A stretch of 64,000 nt of DNA from SIG603 sp964370635. GTDB taxonomy: Bacteria; Bacillota; Clostridia; Oscillospirales; Acutalibacteraceae. The translations under genes were made by a program, and so were the position numbers. This document shows positions 7,833-16,311 of the stretch, piece by piece (position 1 is the stretch's first letter; each line of letters starts with the position of its first letter). The notes under the pieces are model-generated. The model made no database searches. It had not been told where the DNA came from and saw only the letters and a list, made by a program, of their open reading frames with translations. The stretch lies in NCBI GenBank assembly GCA_964370635.1, contig CAYJJU010000007.1, positions 1-64,000 of the forward strand, written 5' to 3'.

Positions 7833-8843
7833 TTATCCTAAATCCACAGACCTCTGCGCTCTTGCGTTTAGGTCTTCTTTTGCTATGTTTCCGCTTAAAT
7901 ATTCATAATAGCCTTGTGCTCCTATCATTGCGGCATTGTCGCCACAAAGTGAGATATCGGGCATGAACAGCCCAATATTTCTTTCATCACACTCTCTTTT
8001 AAGCTCTTTTCTTAAAAGGGAGTTTGCACATACTCCACCTGCTATTACAATTTTTTTACACGCTTTATCAACTGCCACTTTTAATAGCCTTGTCACAAGA
8101 CAGTCTACCACCGCATGCCTAAAGCTTGCCGATAAATCGGGTATGTTAATATCCTCATCTTTTTGTTTTGCATTGTGAATTATGTTTATCACCGAGGTTT
8201 TAAGGCCTGAAAAACTAAAGTCATACGGCCTGCCGTCTACCGATGGTCTTGGAAATTTAAAGGCTGTAGGATTTCCCGTTTCGGCGATTTTGTCAAGCAT
8301 AATTCCGCCGGGATACGGCATGCCCATGCTTCTTGCCGCCTTGTCAAACGCCTCCCCCGCCGCATCGTCGCAGGTTCTGCCTATTATACTTAGTTTTGTA
8401 TAGTCTTCTACCTCGATAATATGGGTGTGTCCACCCGATACCACCATGCATAAAAACGGAGGCTTTAAGTCCTCGTGACACAGGTAATTTGAGGCTATAT
8501 GCCCTCTTAAATGATGCACGGGTATGAGCGGTAAATTATTTGCAAGCGCCAAACCCTTGGCAAAATTCACTCCTACCAAAAGCGAGCCTATAAGCCCCGG
8601 CGCATAGGTAACGGCAACCGCGTCTAGATCTTTTACTAAAACTCCTGCATCATGTAGGCTTTCCTCAACTACACCAAAAATAGATTCACTATGCCTTCTT
8701 GATGCAATTTCGGGCACTACGCCGCCATATAATTTATGCTCTTCTACCTGCGAGGCTATTACCGACGATAAAATTTTTCTTCCGTCTTCAATAACCGCCG
8801 CCGCTGTTTCGTCACATGAAGATTCTATTGCAAGTATTTTCAT
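7833..8843 (-). CDS. tsaD: tRNA N6-adenosine threonylcarbamoyltransferase
   Basis: A 336-residue ASKHA-fold enzyme that transfers threonylcarbamoyl from threonylcarbamoyl-AMP to A37 of ANN-decoding tRNAs (t6A). It opens with MKILAIESSCDETAAAV. The metal-binding HHLRGH motif is near residue 108-113, the phosphate motif VSGGHTHI near 133 and IAGGVCANSLLR near 265. Length is normal. It is the last gene of the eight-gene minus-strand operon and follows rimI by 26 bp, an ancient pairing. The partners tsaB and tsaE, often beside them, are not in the window. Confidence 0.98.
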   Translation of the reverse strand: MKILAIESSCDETAAAVIEDGRKILSSVIASQVEEHKLYGGVVPEIASRRHSESIFGVVEESLHDAGVLVKDLDAVAVTYAPGLIGSLLVGVNFAKGLALANNLPLIPVHHLRGHIASNYLCHEDLKPPFLCMVVSGGHTHIIEVEDYTKLSIIGRTCDDAAGEAFDKAARSMGMPYPGGIMLDKIAETGNPTAFKFPRPSVDGRPYDFSFSGLKTSVINIIHNAKQKDEDINIPDLSASFRHAVVDCLVTRLLKVAVDKACKKIVIAGGVCANSLLRKELKRECDERNIGLFMPDISLCGDNAAMIGAQGYYEYLSGNIAKEDLNARAQRSVDLG

Positions 8844-8869
8844 ATAATTTCCTTTCCGCTTTTCACTCT

Positions 8870-9310
8870 TTACTTTATTTCCCTTGTCATAATTACTGCG
8901 TCCTCGCTTGGTTTTTCGTAATAATTTTTGCGCAGTCCCTGTGCTTTAAATGACATTTTTTCATATAATTTTATTGCATTTTCATTGCTTTTTCGCACTT
9001 CAAGGCTAACAAATTCCCCGTCTATCTCCCGTGCTATGTCGACTAAAATTTCTAAAAGTTTTGTGGCTATGCCTTTTTGTCTGCACTCGCTCTTTACTGC
9101 AATATTATTTATATAACACTGCTCATACGCCGTGTGCATACTCCCGTAGCCGCATACTTTATCCATTTCATCAAGCGCTACAATGAACACACTGTGTGTA
9201 GCGTCAATCTCATTTCTTATCGAAAACTCAGACCACGGGTTTGAAAAGCACTCTTGCTCTATTTTTGCAACTTGTAGTACATGGCCTTCATTTAATCTTT
9301 CAAATTTCAT
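8870..9310 (-). CDS. rimI: GNAT acetyltransferase RimI (ribosomal protein bS18 N-acetyltransferase)
   Basis: A 146-residue GNAT-fold protein. The signature runs FSNPWSEFSIRNEI near 22-35, INNIAVKSECRQKGIATKLLE near 68-88 (the CoA-pyrophosphate loop with RxxGxA) and SLEVRKSNENAIKLYEKMSF near 98-118, all typical of RimI. The family acetylates the N-terminal Ala of S18 and possibly other proteins. It overlaps the 3' end of the phosphatase gene by 11 bp and precedes tsaD, the usual order. A GGAGAG ribosome site supports this start. Confidence 0.93.
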   Translation of the reverse strand: MKFERLNEGHVLQVAKIEQECFSNPWSEFSIRNEIDATHSVFIVALDEMDKVCGYGSMHTAYEQCYINNIAVKSECRQKGIATKLLEILVDIAREIDGEFVSLEVRKSNENAIKLYEKMSFKAQGLRKNYYEKPSEDAVIMTREIK

Positions 9311-9749
9311 CGTATCTCTCCGCAGCCGCCAACTTATCTAAAAATTCCTCGACTAAGATTTTGAGCTCGTCCCTGCAAGCTCTATATGTGTCCAAATCAC
9401 AGCCGAAGGGGTCCGATATAAATTTTGGCACAAAAATTTTATGAAAATCAACGCCTAAATTTTGCAAAATATATGCGTGTGTTTCCGACATGGTAAAGTA
9501 AATATCGTAAAGCGCCACGTGTCGTGGGGCAAATACCTGCGCCTTTTTTCCGCTTATATCTACACCAATTTCTCTGCAGGCTTCAACTGCGTTTTTTGAA
9601 GCATCGTCTAGTGATTTTGCGCTTATTCCTGCGCTGTCACAACTTATATCTTTAATTTTTCTCTCATCTAAATATTTTCTAAATATACCCTCGGCCATAG
9701 GACTTCTACAAGTATTTCCCGAGCATACAAATAATACATTCACCATCAT
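9300..9749 (-). CDS. Low-molecular-weight protein phosphatase (YwlE/PtpA type)
   Basis: A 149-residue LMW-PTP fold protein. The P-loop VCSGNTCRSPMAEGIFRKY (about 9-27) carries the CX5R active site (C-GNTCR-S). The general-acid region near FISDPFGCDLDTYRACRDEL (about 112-131) contains the D-P-F-G motif. In Bacillota such enzymes are protein-arginine or tyrosine phosphatases; a Thr after GN in the P-loop is the feature linked to arginine-phosphatase specificity in YwlE, which fits here but is inference. The start may be the second ATG (9746), given the GAGG spacing. It overlaps rimI. Confidence 0.9.
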   Translation of the reverse strand: MMVNVLFVCSGNTCRSPMAEGIFRKYLDERKIKDISCDSAGISAKSLDDASKNAVEACREIGVDISGKKAQVFAPRHVALYDIYFTMSETHAYILQNLGVDFHKIFVPKFISDPFGCDLDTYRACRDELKILVEEFLDKLAAAERYDEI

Positions 9750-9762
9750 TACCTCTTTAATG

Positions 9763-10569
9763 CTATATTTTTTTGTAAATCAAAAAATCAAAATGTATCA
9801 GAGTCTTTAAATATTCAAGCTCCTTTAACCTTTTTGAGCCCTCTATCGTTGTTTTCCAGTAATACGGGGTCATGGAAAAAAGCTCAAATATCGTTTGACT
9901 GTCAAAAAGCTCTATCTCGCCCTTGACTTCGTCTCTGCTTACAAATTCAAAACCCTCATACTCTGTGTGCCTTTTCTCATTTTCATAAGGCTCATCGTAT
10001 AAAACTTCTTTCATCTCCCAAAGATGTTTTTGTCCGGGCACTGCTATCACCATGTATGCGCCTTTTTTAGCTACAGACAAAAATTCGCTTTCAACTATGG
10101 GCGCAAACACATTCAAAAGCAGGTCTACACTGTCTTTTTTCATCGGTATGTCAAACAGGCTTGCCACGGCAAATTTTATGCTTTTATACTTTGCCGCTGC
10201 AAGTTTTACTGCCGGCTTTGAAATATCTATCCCAAAAACCTCTCTGTTTTTCCCAGTTAGTTTAGAGGTGTAATACCCCTCACCACAGCCAGCATCTAAA
10301 ATGACGCTGTGCTTTTTGTTTTCAAGCAGTCTTTCTGCTATTTTTGCAAGCTCGTTTGAAAAAATATCATAATACCCTTTTTCTAAAAAACTACGCCTCG
10401 CCCTCACCATTTCGGCCGTGTCGCCCGGCAGTTTAGAGTTCATTTTATTTGACATTAGCAAATGAAGATAGCCTTGCTTTGCCATATCATAACTGTGGCC
10501 ATTTTCACAGCTTGCACCGCCCGAGTTTTGCGTAAGTTCATTTTTACAAATAGGACAAGTAAAATTCAT
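9763..10569 (-). CDS. 23S rRNA (guanine-N1)-methyltransferase RlmA family
   Basis: A 268-residue SAM methyltransferase with an N-terminal zinc finger. FTCPICKNELTQNSGGASCENGHSYDMAKQGY (residues 3-34) has the four ligands C-x2-C...C-x3-H, and LLMSNKMNSKLPGDTAEMVRARRSFLEKGYY follows, both diagnostic of RlmA(I)/RlmA(II). The SAM motif I VILDAGCGEGYYTSKL is near 88-103, with GIDISKPAVKLAA after it. RlmA methylates G745 or G748 in 23S helix 35; the paralogue type cannot be told here. It lies 4 bp after polA in the operon. Confidence 0.9.
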   Translation of the reverse strand: MNFTCPICKNELTQNSGGASCENGHSYDMAKQGYLHLLMSNKMNSKLPGDTAEMVRARRSFLEKGYYDIFSNELAKIAERLLENKKHSVILDAGCGEGYYTSKLTGKNREVFGIDISKPAVKLAAAKYKSIKFAVASLFDIPMKKDSVDLLLNVFAPIVESEFLSVAKKGAYMVIAVPGQKHLWEMKEVLYDEPYENEKRHTEYEGFEFVSRDEVKGEIELFDSQTIFELFSMTPYYWKTTIEGSKRLKELEYLKTLIHFDFLIYKKI

Positions 10570-10573
10570 ATAC

Positions 10574-13129
10574 TCAACCTTTCACTATATACCAGTTTTC
10601 ACCTATATTTGCATCTACCAAAAGCGGAACAGACAGTTTAACCGCATTTTCCATTTCTTTTTTAAGCAGTTCTTGCACCTTCTCCGCCTCGTTTAACGGG
10701 CACTCTACTATAAGTTCATCGTGCACCTGCAAAATCAGCCTTGCCTGCATGTCTTTTAGCGCGTCTTGCACCTTAATCATCGCAATTTTAATGATATCCG
10801 CCGCCGCTCCTTGTATTGGCATGTTTCTCGCCACACGCTCGCCAAAGGCCCTCATATTGAAATTGCCGCTTTTAAGCTCCGGTAAATATCTTCTTCTGCC
10901 AAAAATATCTTCCACATAGCCGTCTTCTTTTGCCTTGGCAATCACATTTTCCATGTAATCCTTAATTCCCCAGAAGTTTTTAAGATACTCGTTAATATAA
11001 TTTTCCGCCTCAAAGCGGCTTACTCCTATGTCCTGAGATAGAGAAAACGCACCTATTCCGTAAACTATTCCAAAGTTAACCGCCTTTGCACTGCTACGCA
11101 TTTTAGATGTAACCATCTCTTCCGGCATGTTAAACACCCTAGCCGCCGTAGAGCGGTGAATGTCCTTGCCCTCTCTAAACGCCTCGCACATGACCTCGTC
11201 TTTTGACACATCTGCAAGCACCCTAAGCTCAATTTGAGAATAGTCCGCACCCACTAAAACATGCCCCTCTTTTGCAACAAAGAAGCGTCTGAGCTCTCGC
11301 CCTAAGTCTGTCCTTACAGGAATATTTTGCAAATTAGGCTCGGTCGATGAAATTCTACCCGTCCTTGTTTCTGCCTGATTAAAGGTAGAATGTATCCTGC
11401 CGTCTTCACCCACAACCTTTAATAGGCCTTCGCAGTATGTGGAATTTAACTTTGTGAGCGTCCTGTATTCTAAAATATCCTGCACCACAGGGGCTTCATG
11501 CTTCAATTTTTCAAGCACTTCAACATTTGTGGAATATCCCGTCTTTGTTTTTTTGCCATGGGGAAGCCCCATTTTAACAAACAATGCTTCTCCTAGCTGT
11601 TTTGGAGAATTCAAATTAAACTCCTCGCCTACTTGCTCCATTACACTCTTATGCAGTATGTCGATTTGAGTTTTCAGTTTTTTGCCAAATTCCTTTATTC
11701 CTTTGCCATCCACCATAAAGCCTGCATTTTCCATGTCTGCCAAAACTTTAATCAGTGGCATTTCAATTTCTGTTAAAAGTTTTCCTTGATTGTTTTTCTC
11801 GATTTCTTCCAGTATTTTGTCCGCTACTTTTTCCGTATAATAGGCATTTATCGCCTCTTTATCCTCGCCTTTTACAGCTTTCACGCCGTATTCAAACGCA
11901 AGTTTTTCGGTATCATAGCTTGATGAAGAGGGATTTAAAAGATACGCCGCTATAAGCGTGTCGAGTTTTACAGCGCTTATATCTCCAAAAATTTTATATA
12001 GCGGCTTTAAATCATGGGTGTATTTTTCTATTTTTTCATTACTGCAAAACGCCGTGATGAATTCTTTTGTCGGTTTTATTTTAACAACCTTTCCCTTTAT
12101 AGAAAAACACATTTTGCTTATACTTCCCTCGGCTAATTCATAAGAAAAATAAGCCTTACCAAAATCTTCAAGCATGGGCAGTACGGTAAATGCATGTTCA
12201 TAGTATTTTGCCTCGCACTGACCTGCATCACTTTGCTCTACATTTTCATCTTCTGCTAAATCATTTACACCGAGCTTTTCCATAAGTTTAAAAAGCTCAA
12301 GCCTTTGCATAAGCTTTGACACTTCTTCGGTGTTCATCTCTGCTCTTACATAGGATTTTATATCCTTGTCTATAGGTGCGTCTGTGTTTATTGTGCCTAG
12401 TTCATAGCTTAAAAAGGCATTATCTTTTGAATTTATAAGTTTTTCTTTCATGCCTTTTTTGATGTCTAAGTCTTCTATATTGTCATAGATATAATTTAGA
12501 TTTTGGAATTTTGTTATTAACTCCTTTGCACCTTTTTCGCCTATGCCCAAAACACCCGGTATATTATCAGAGCTGTCGCCTTGTATCGCCTTAATGTCTA
12601 TTAGAGCCTTAGGCTCTACACCGTATACTTCCATAATTTTTTCTTCATCATAAAACGTTACGATAGATTGACCAAATTTTGTAGAAGCCAGCCTTACGCT
12701 TGTGTTTTTTGAAACAAGTTGAAGGCTATCTCTATCCCCTGTCGCTATGACGCAGTCATGCCCCTCTTTTTCACACACTTTTGCAAGCGTGCCCAAGATG
12801 TCGTCTGCCTCATAACCCTCACAGCTTACAAGCTTATATCCTAAAAACGTGAGTAAATCCTTCAAAATTGGCAGCTGCATTGCAAGCTCTTGTGGCATGC
12901 CTTTTCTGTTTGCCTTATATGCATCATACATTTTATGCCTAAAGGTAGGCGCCTTTAAGTCAAAGGCTATTGCGACAGCCTCCGGCTTAGTTTCGTCCTT
13001 AATTTTTTCTAAAATGTTTAAAAACCCATAAATTCCGTTTGTAAATTCACCGTTTTTAGTCGAGAGAATTTTTATACCGTAAAACGCCCTGTTTAAAATA
13101 CTGTTTCCGTCAAGTACTAATAGCTTCAT
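10574..13129 (-). CDS. polA: DNA polymerase I
   Basis: An 851-residue family A polymerase for Okazaki fragment processing and repair. It has an N-terminal 5'-3' nuclease (about 1-290, starting MKLLVLDGNSILNRAFYG, with GYEADDILGTLA near 105 and IQGDSSDNIPGVLGIGEKGA near 185). A middle 3'-5' exonuclease-like domain (about 310-470) has lost its acidic DxE residues (YFSYELAEG replaces it), so proofreading is probably absent as in Bacillus Pol I. The polymerase domain (about 480-851) has DYSQIELR near 625 and QVHDELIVE near 803. A GGAGG site 5 nt before the ATG supports the start. Confidence 0.97.
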   Translation of the reverse strand: MKLLVLDGNSILNRAFYGIKILSTKNGEFTNGIYGFLNILEKIKDETKPEAVAIAFDLKAPTFRHKMYDAYKANRKGMPQELAMQLPILKDLLTFLGYKLVSCEGYEADDILGTLAKVCEKEGHDCVIATGDRDSLQLVSKNTSVRLASTKFGQSIVTFYDEEKIMEVYGVEPKALIDIKAIQGDSSDNIPGVLGIGEKGAKELITKFQNLNYIYDNIEDLDIKKGMKEKLINSKDNAFLSYELGTINTDAPIDKDIKSYVRAEMNTEEVSKLMQRLELFKLMEKLGVNDLAEDENVEQSDAGQCEAKYYEHAFTVLPMLEDFGKAYFSYELAEGSISKMCFSIKGKVVKIKPTKEFITAFCSNEKIEKYTHDLKPLYKIFGDISAVKLDTLIAAYLLNPSSSSYDTEKLAFEYGVKAVKGEDKEAINAYYTEKVADKILEEIEKNNQGKLLTEIEMPLIKVLADMENAGFMVDGKGIKEFGKKLKTQIDILHKSVMEQVGEEFNLNSPKQLGEALFVKMGLPHGKKTKTGYSTNVEVLEKLKHEAPVVQDILEYRTLTKLNSTYCEGLLKVVGEDGRIHSTFNQAETRTGRISSTEPNLQNIPVRTDLGRELRRFFVAKEGHVLVGADYSQIELRVLADVSKDEVMCEAFREGKDIHRSTAARVFNMPEEMVTSKMRSSAKAVNFGIVYGIGAFSLSQDIGVSRFEAENYINEYLKNFWGIKDYMENVIAKAKEDGYVEDIFGRRRYLPELKSGNFNMRAFGERVARNMPIQGAAADIIKIAMIKVQDALKDMQARLILQVHDELIVECPLNEAEKVQELLKKEMENAVKLSVPLLVDANIGENWYIVKG

Positions 13130-13141
13130 AAAATCCTCCGT

Positions 13142-14545
13142 TTAGTCTTTTAAATTTCTTTTGTAAAATACCATAAACAATGTAAAAGTGGTAAAGGCCG
13201 CCAAAACGTCTGATACCGACTCTGCAAGGAACACGCCAAACACTGCTCCGCCGTCGTATACTAAATCGGCTATAGGTGCCGCCATATTTGCCGCAAACTC
13301 CGTTGTGCCTATAGTTGCAGGCAAGATATAAAGCAAAGGGATTAATAAAATAATTTTCCTAAACACCGCCATAGACAGGGAATTTCTCGCCTGTCCGAGC
13401 GCCATAAACGACTGCTGACAGCACATCTGGAAACCAAATGTAAGTCCACCCATTAGGTAAACCCTTAACGCCCATGTGGCAAATCGTATCGCATCGGGGT
13501 CTGTTGCGAACATTGAAACAAAAGTTTCGGCAAAGACAAGTATTGTTCCAACACCCAAAAATCCGCCAATTACGCATACTTTAAAGGTAAGTTTAAAGGT
13601 ATTTCGCACCCTTTCAAGATTGCCCGCACCGTAGTTAAAGCTCATTATAGGCTGTGCGCCTTGGCAAAATCCACTTATTGGGAAAGTGATGAGCTGGTAA
13701 AGGCTTAAAAGTATTGCCATAGTTCCCACCGCCATGGTTCCACCAAACTGAGAAAGCTGATTTATAAACGTAATTTGCAGTAGGCTCTCTGTCGTGCTCA
13801 TGATAAAAGGCGATATTCCAAGTGACATTATTGAGAATATTATTTTAATCTTAGGCAATAAGAATTCTTTTCTTATTCTAATTACGCTTCCTTTTCCAAA
13901 GAAGAATTTTAGCGCCCAAATTGCAGACACGGTTTGTGAAATTACCGTCGCAAGCGCCGCACCTTGCACTCCCATGTCAAAAACAAATATGAAAATTGGA
14001 TCTAAAATAATGTTAAGTGCCGCACCGATTACCACAGTTGCCATACCTATTTTGGTTTTTCCCTGCGTGTTTATGTAGGCGTTCATTCCAAATGCGATTT
14101 GCACACATACCGTTCCTAGGCTGTAAATGCTGATATAAGACACGGCATAACTTATATTACTATCGTCTGCGCCAAACAGATAAAGTATAGGCCTTGCAAA
14201 AAACGCAACTACTATCGTGATTATAACACCGCTAATTATAAGACAGGTAAAGGAGTTTGCAAGTATTTTCTCCGCACCCTCTTTGTCGTTTTGGCCAAGT
14301 TTTATTGCCGCAAGTGGCGCACCGCCTATGCCAAAGAGCTGAGTGAGCGCCATAATTAGCGTAATTATTGGAAGTGCCACGGCAAGGCCTGACAGCGCAA
14401 GGCTTGAGTCCGGCATTCTTCCTATATAAATTCTGTCCACAATGTTGTAAAGCATGTTTACAACCTGCGCTATAATAGTGGGAATTGCAAGGCTTACAAG
14501 CAGTTTCCCTATTTTTTCTGTTCCAAGCTTACTTCTTATATTCAT
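13142..14545 (-). CDS. MATE-family efflux transporter
   Basis: A 467-residue, roughly 12-helix membrane protein. LGTEKIGKLLVSLAIPTIIAQVVNMLYNIVDRIYIG at the N-terminus and the repeated FPISGFCQGAQPIMSFNYGAG near 280-300 are classic MATE features (the QGAQP block). Members export cationic drugs or metabolites using a Na+ or H+ gradient; the substrate here is unknown. The start codon overlaps the dusB stop, so the gene is embedded in the housekeeping operon between dusB and polA. That is an unusual place for a drug-type exporter and suggests constitutive low expression. Confidence 0.93.
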   Translation of the reverse strand: MNIRSKLGTEKIGKLLVSLAIPTIIAQVVNMLYNIVDRIYIGRMPDSSLALSGLAVALPIITLIMALTQLFGIGGAPLAAIKLGQNDKEGAEKILANSFTCLIISGVIITIVVAFFARPILYLFGADDSNISYAVSYISIYSLGTVCVQIAFGMNAYINTQGKTKIGMATVVIGAALNIILDPIFIFVFDMGVQGAALATVISQTVSAIWALKFFFGKGSVIRIRKEFLLPKIKIIFSIMSLGISPFIMSTTESLLQITFINQLSQFGGTMAVGTMAILLSLYQLITFPISGFCQGAQPIMSFNYGAGNLERVRNTFKLTFKVCVIGGFLGVGTILVFAETFVSMFATDPDAIRFATWALRVYLMGGLTFGFQMCCQQSFMALGQARNSLSMAVFRKIILLIPLLYILPATIGTTEFAANMAAPIADLVYDGGAVFGVFLAESVSDVLAAFTTFTLFMVFYKRNLKD

Positions 14546-15528
14546 TAATTTACCTCTTCTTCTCGATTAAGCAAAAACAAATCTTTTAATAATTCATCTA
14601 AGTCATCAAGTGTTAAAAGCGTTCCGCTTCTGTTTCTAAACTGGGCCGCACCTTTCATGCCGTGTATATACCATGCGACATGTTTTCTAGCCTCTCTCAT
14701 GGCCTTTGCCTCGCCTTTAAGCTCGCACATAAGCCCTATATGCTCCCTTATCACTATAATTTTCTTTGATAGTGGCGGAGCTGGCAAAATTCTTACATCG
14801 TCTCTTAGACATGCATTAATTTGCGCAAAAATCCATGGATTTCCAAGGGCTGCCCTGCCAACCATTACAGCGTCACAGCCTGTCTCGTCTATCATTTTTG
14901 CAGCCGACACGGCATCTGTAACGTCGCCATTTCCTATTACGGGAATTTTCACCGCCTGCTTTACTTTTTTTATTATATCCCAATCTGCAAAAGGCTTGTA
15001 CATTTGTGCTCTCGTTCTGCCGTGGACACACACTGCCGCCGCCCCTGCCTCTTCGCAAATCCCTGCGACTTCTACCGCATTTATGCTGTTATCGTCCCAA
15101 CCTTTTCGCATTTTTACCGTAACCGGTATGTCAACAGCATTTTTAATAGCACTTACAATCTCGCCACATAATTTAGGTGTTTTCATAAGTGCGCTTCCGC
15201 AGTTATTGCCCGCTACTTTTGGTACCGGGCAACCCATATTTATGTCGATGAAACTTGGATTTTTGTCTAAAATTTTCTTTGCTGCTTCTGCCATAATCTG
15301 CGGGTCGTCTCCAAAAAGTTGAATACCCACAGGCCTTTTGTCCTCACTTAAATTTAGTAGTTCATGCGTCTTTTTGTCATTAAAATGTATAGCCTTAGAA
15401 CTTGCCATTTCAGTCACGGTAAATGCCGTGCCGTACTGTGCGCAAATTTTTCTAAAGGCTGCATCTGTTGCACCTGCCATGGGTGCTAAAACCGCCTTAC
15501 CCTCTATATTAATATCGCCAATCTTCAA
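14545..15528 (-). CDS. dusB: tRNA dihydrouridine synthase (DusB type)
   Basis: A 327-residue FMN-dependent TIM-barrel enzyme that reduces uridines in the tRNA D-loop. Motifs are LAPMAGATDAAFRKIC near 16-31, IDINMGCPVPKVAGNNCGSALMK near 95-117 with the catalytic Cys in NNCGS, VKMRKGWDD near 140 and VHGRTRAQMYKPFADWDII near 170-188. A C-terminal helical RNA-binding part (about 250-327) is present. Length is normal. It starts 8 bp after yfbR and its stop overlaps the MATE start. Confidence 0.94.
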   Translation of the reverse strand: MKIGDINIEGKAVLAPMAGATDAAFRKICAQYGTAFTVTEMASSKAIHFNDKKTHELLNLSEDKRPVGIQLFGDDPQIMAEAAKKILDKNPSFIDINMGCPVPKVAGNNCGSALMKTPKLCGEIVSAIKNAVDIPVTVKMRKGWDDNSINAVEVAGICEEAGAAAVCVHGRTRAQMYKPFADWDIIKKVKQAVKIPVIGNGDVTDAVSAAKMIDETGCDAVMVGRAALGNPWIFAQINACLRDDVRILPAPPLSKKIIVIREHIGLMCELKGEAKAMREARKHVAWYIHGMKGAAQFRNRSGTLLTLDDLDELLKDLFLLNREEEVN

Positions 15529-15536
15529 ATTTTACC

Positions 15537-16118
15537 TCATTCCTGTTCATCAAGTGTAAGCTCATACGATGGCAGTGCCTCTTTTATGAAGATATTTGCC
15601 TCTTCACAGTTCAGTTTCTCCACCGCCTGCCTTAAACTCTGTTCTGCCTTATTAAATTCTGTATTTCCCGACTTTTTTTCTTCTATGCATTTAATTATTG
15701 CAGAAATTTTATCCGCCGCCTTTATTAGCAGTTTATATTTTTCGTCTTCTTTACTCGATATTTCTAAAATCTCTTTATATTCGCTTTTTAAATCGTTTGG
15801 AAGCATGTTTACAAGCTTGTCCACCGCCAAACTCTCTACCTCTTTATAAGCCTGTCTTATTTTAGGGCTGTGGTATTTTACAGGGGTTGGCAAGTCGCCC
15901 GTAATAATCTCTGTCACGTCGTGAAATGCTGCCAACACACACACCCTATTTTCATCATAATTCTTATTTAGCCTTTTGTTGCCTATAATGGCTAAGGCAT
16001 GGGCTATAATTGCGGTTTCTAGGCTGTGTTCACCTATATTTTCATCTCTGGTATTTCGCATAAGGCCCCAGCGATTTATATACCTCATTCTCGATAACAT
16101 TGCGTAAAAATGTGTCAC
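15537..16118 (-). CDS. yfbR: HD-domain 5'-deoxynucleotidase, YfbR family
   Basis: A 193-residue HD phosphohydrolase that dephosphorylates deoxynucleoside 5'-monophosphates. The ligands are in RNTRDENIGEHSLETAII near 22-39, AAFHDVTEIITGDLPTPVKYH near 67-87 and a later D near 138 (KAADKIS). These match YfbR, whose ENIGEHS and HDxxE-x3-GDxPTPVK blocks are characteristic. The GTG start at 16118 is supported by GAGG seven bases upstream. It heads the eight-gene operon, with a strong promoter at 16138-16166. Confidence 0.9.
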   Translation of the reverse strand: MTHFYAMLSRMRYINRWGLMRNTRDENIGEHSLETAIIAHALAIIGNKRLNKNYDENRVCVLAAFHDVTEIITGDLPTPVKYHSPKIRQAYKEVESLAVDKLVNMLPNDLKSEYKEILEISSKEDEKYKLLIKAADKISAIIKCIEEKKSGNTEFNKAEQSLRQAVEKLNCEEANIFIKEALPSYELTLDEQE

Positions 16119-16137
16119 CTTATCACCTCTTAAAGCT

Positions 16138-16166
16138 ATTATATCTAAAATTCACTTTTTTTTCAA
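16138..16166 (-). promoter_or_regulatory. Promoter of the yfbR-dusB-MATE-polA-rlmA-ptp-rimI-tsaD operon
   Basis: Minus-strand -35 TTGAAA (16161-16166), 17-bp spacer and -10 TATAAT (16138-16143), about 20 bp before the yfbR GTG. No other promoter is evident down to tsaD. Confidence 0.75.
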
Positions 16167-16208
16167 TAACTTTACCCCATAAAAATATAGTTTCTTTAAA
16201 ATAAAGTC

Positions 16209-16237
16209 TTTATTGTTTTGAAGTTTTGTGGTAAAAT
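16209..16237 (+). promoter_or_regulatory. Possible promoter of the YfhO-GT-ychF-TauE operon
   Basis: -10 TAAAAT (16232-16237) with a weak -35 TTTATT (16209-16214) at 17 bp. The -10 is good and the -35 poor. Confidence 0.35.
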
Positions 16238-16311
16238 AAGTTTCTAGTTATGCATTTTAGAGAGTATGTGTTATTCCTTAATATAAAAAACATTTTGAAA
16301 GGAGCGCCTAT

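Noticed and set aside
14657..15322. A 221-codon open frame opposite dusB.
   Set aside because: dusB is unmistakable on the other strand; the antisense frame has no motif or ribosome site.
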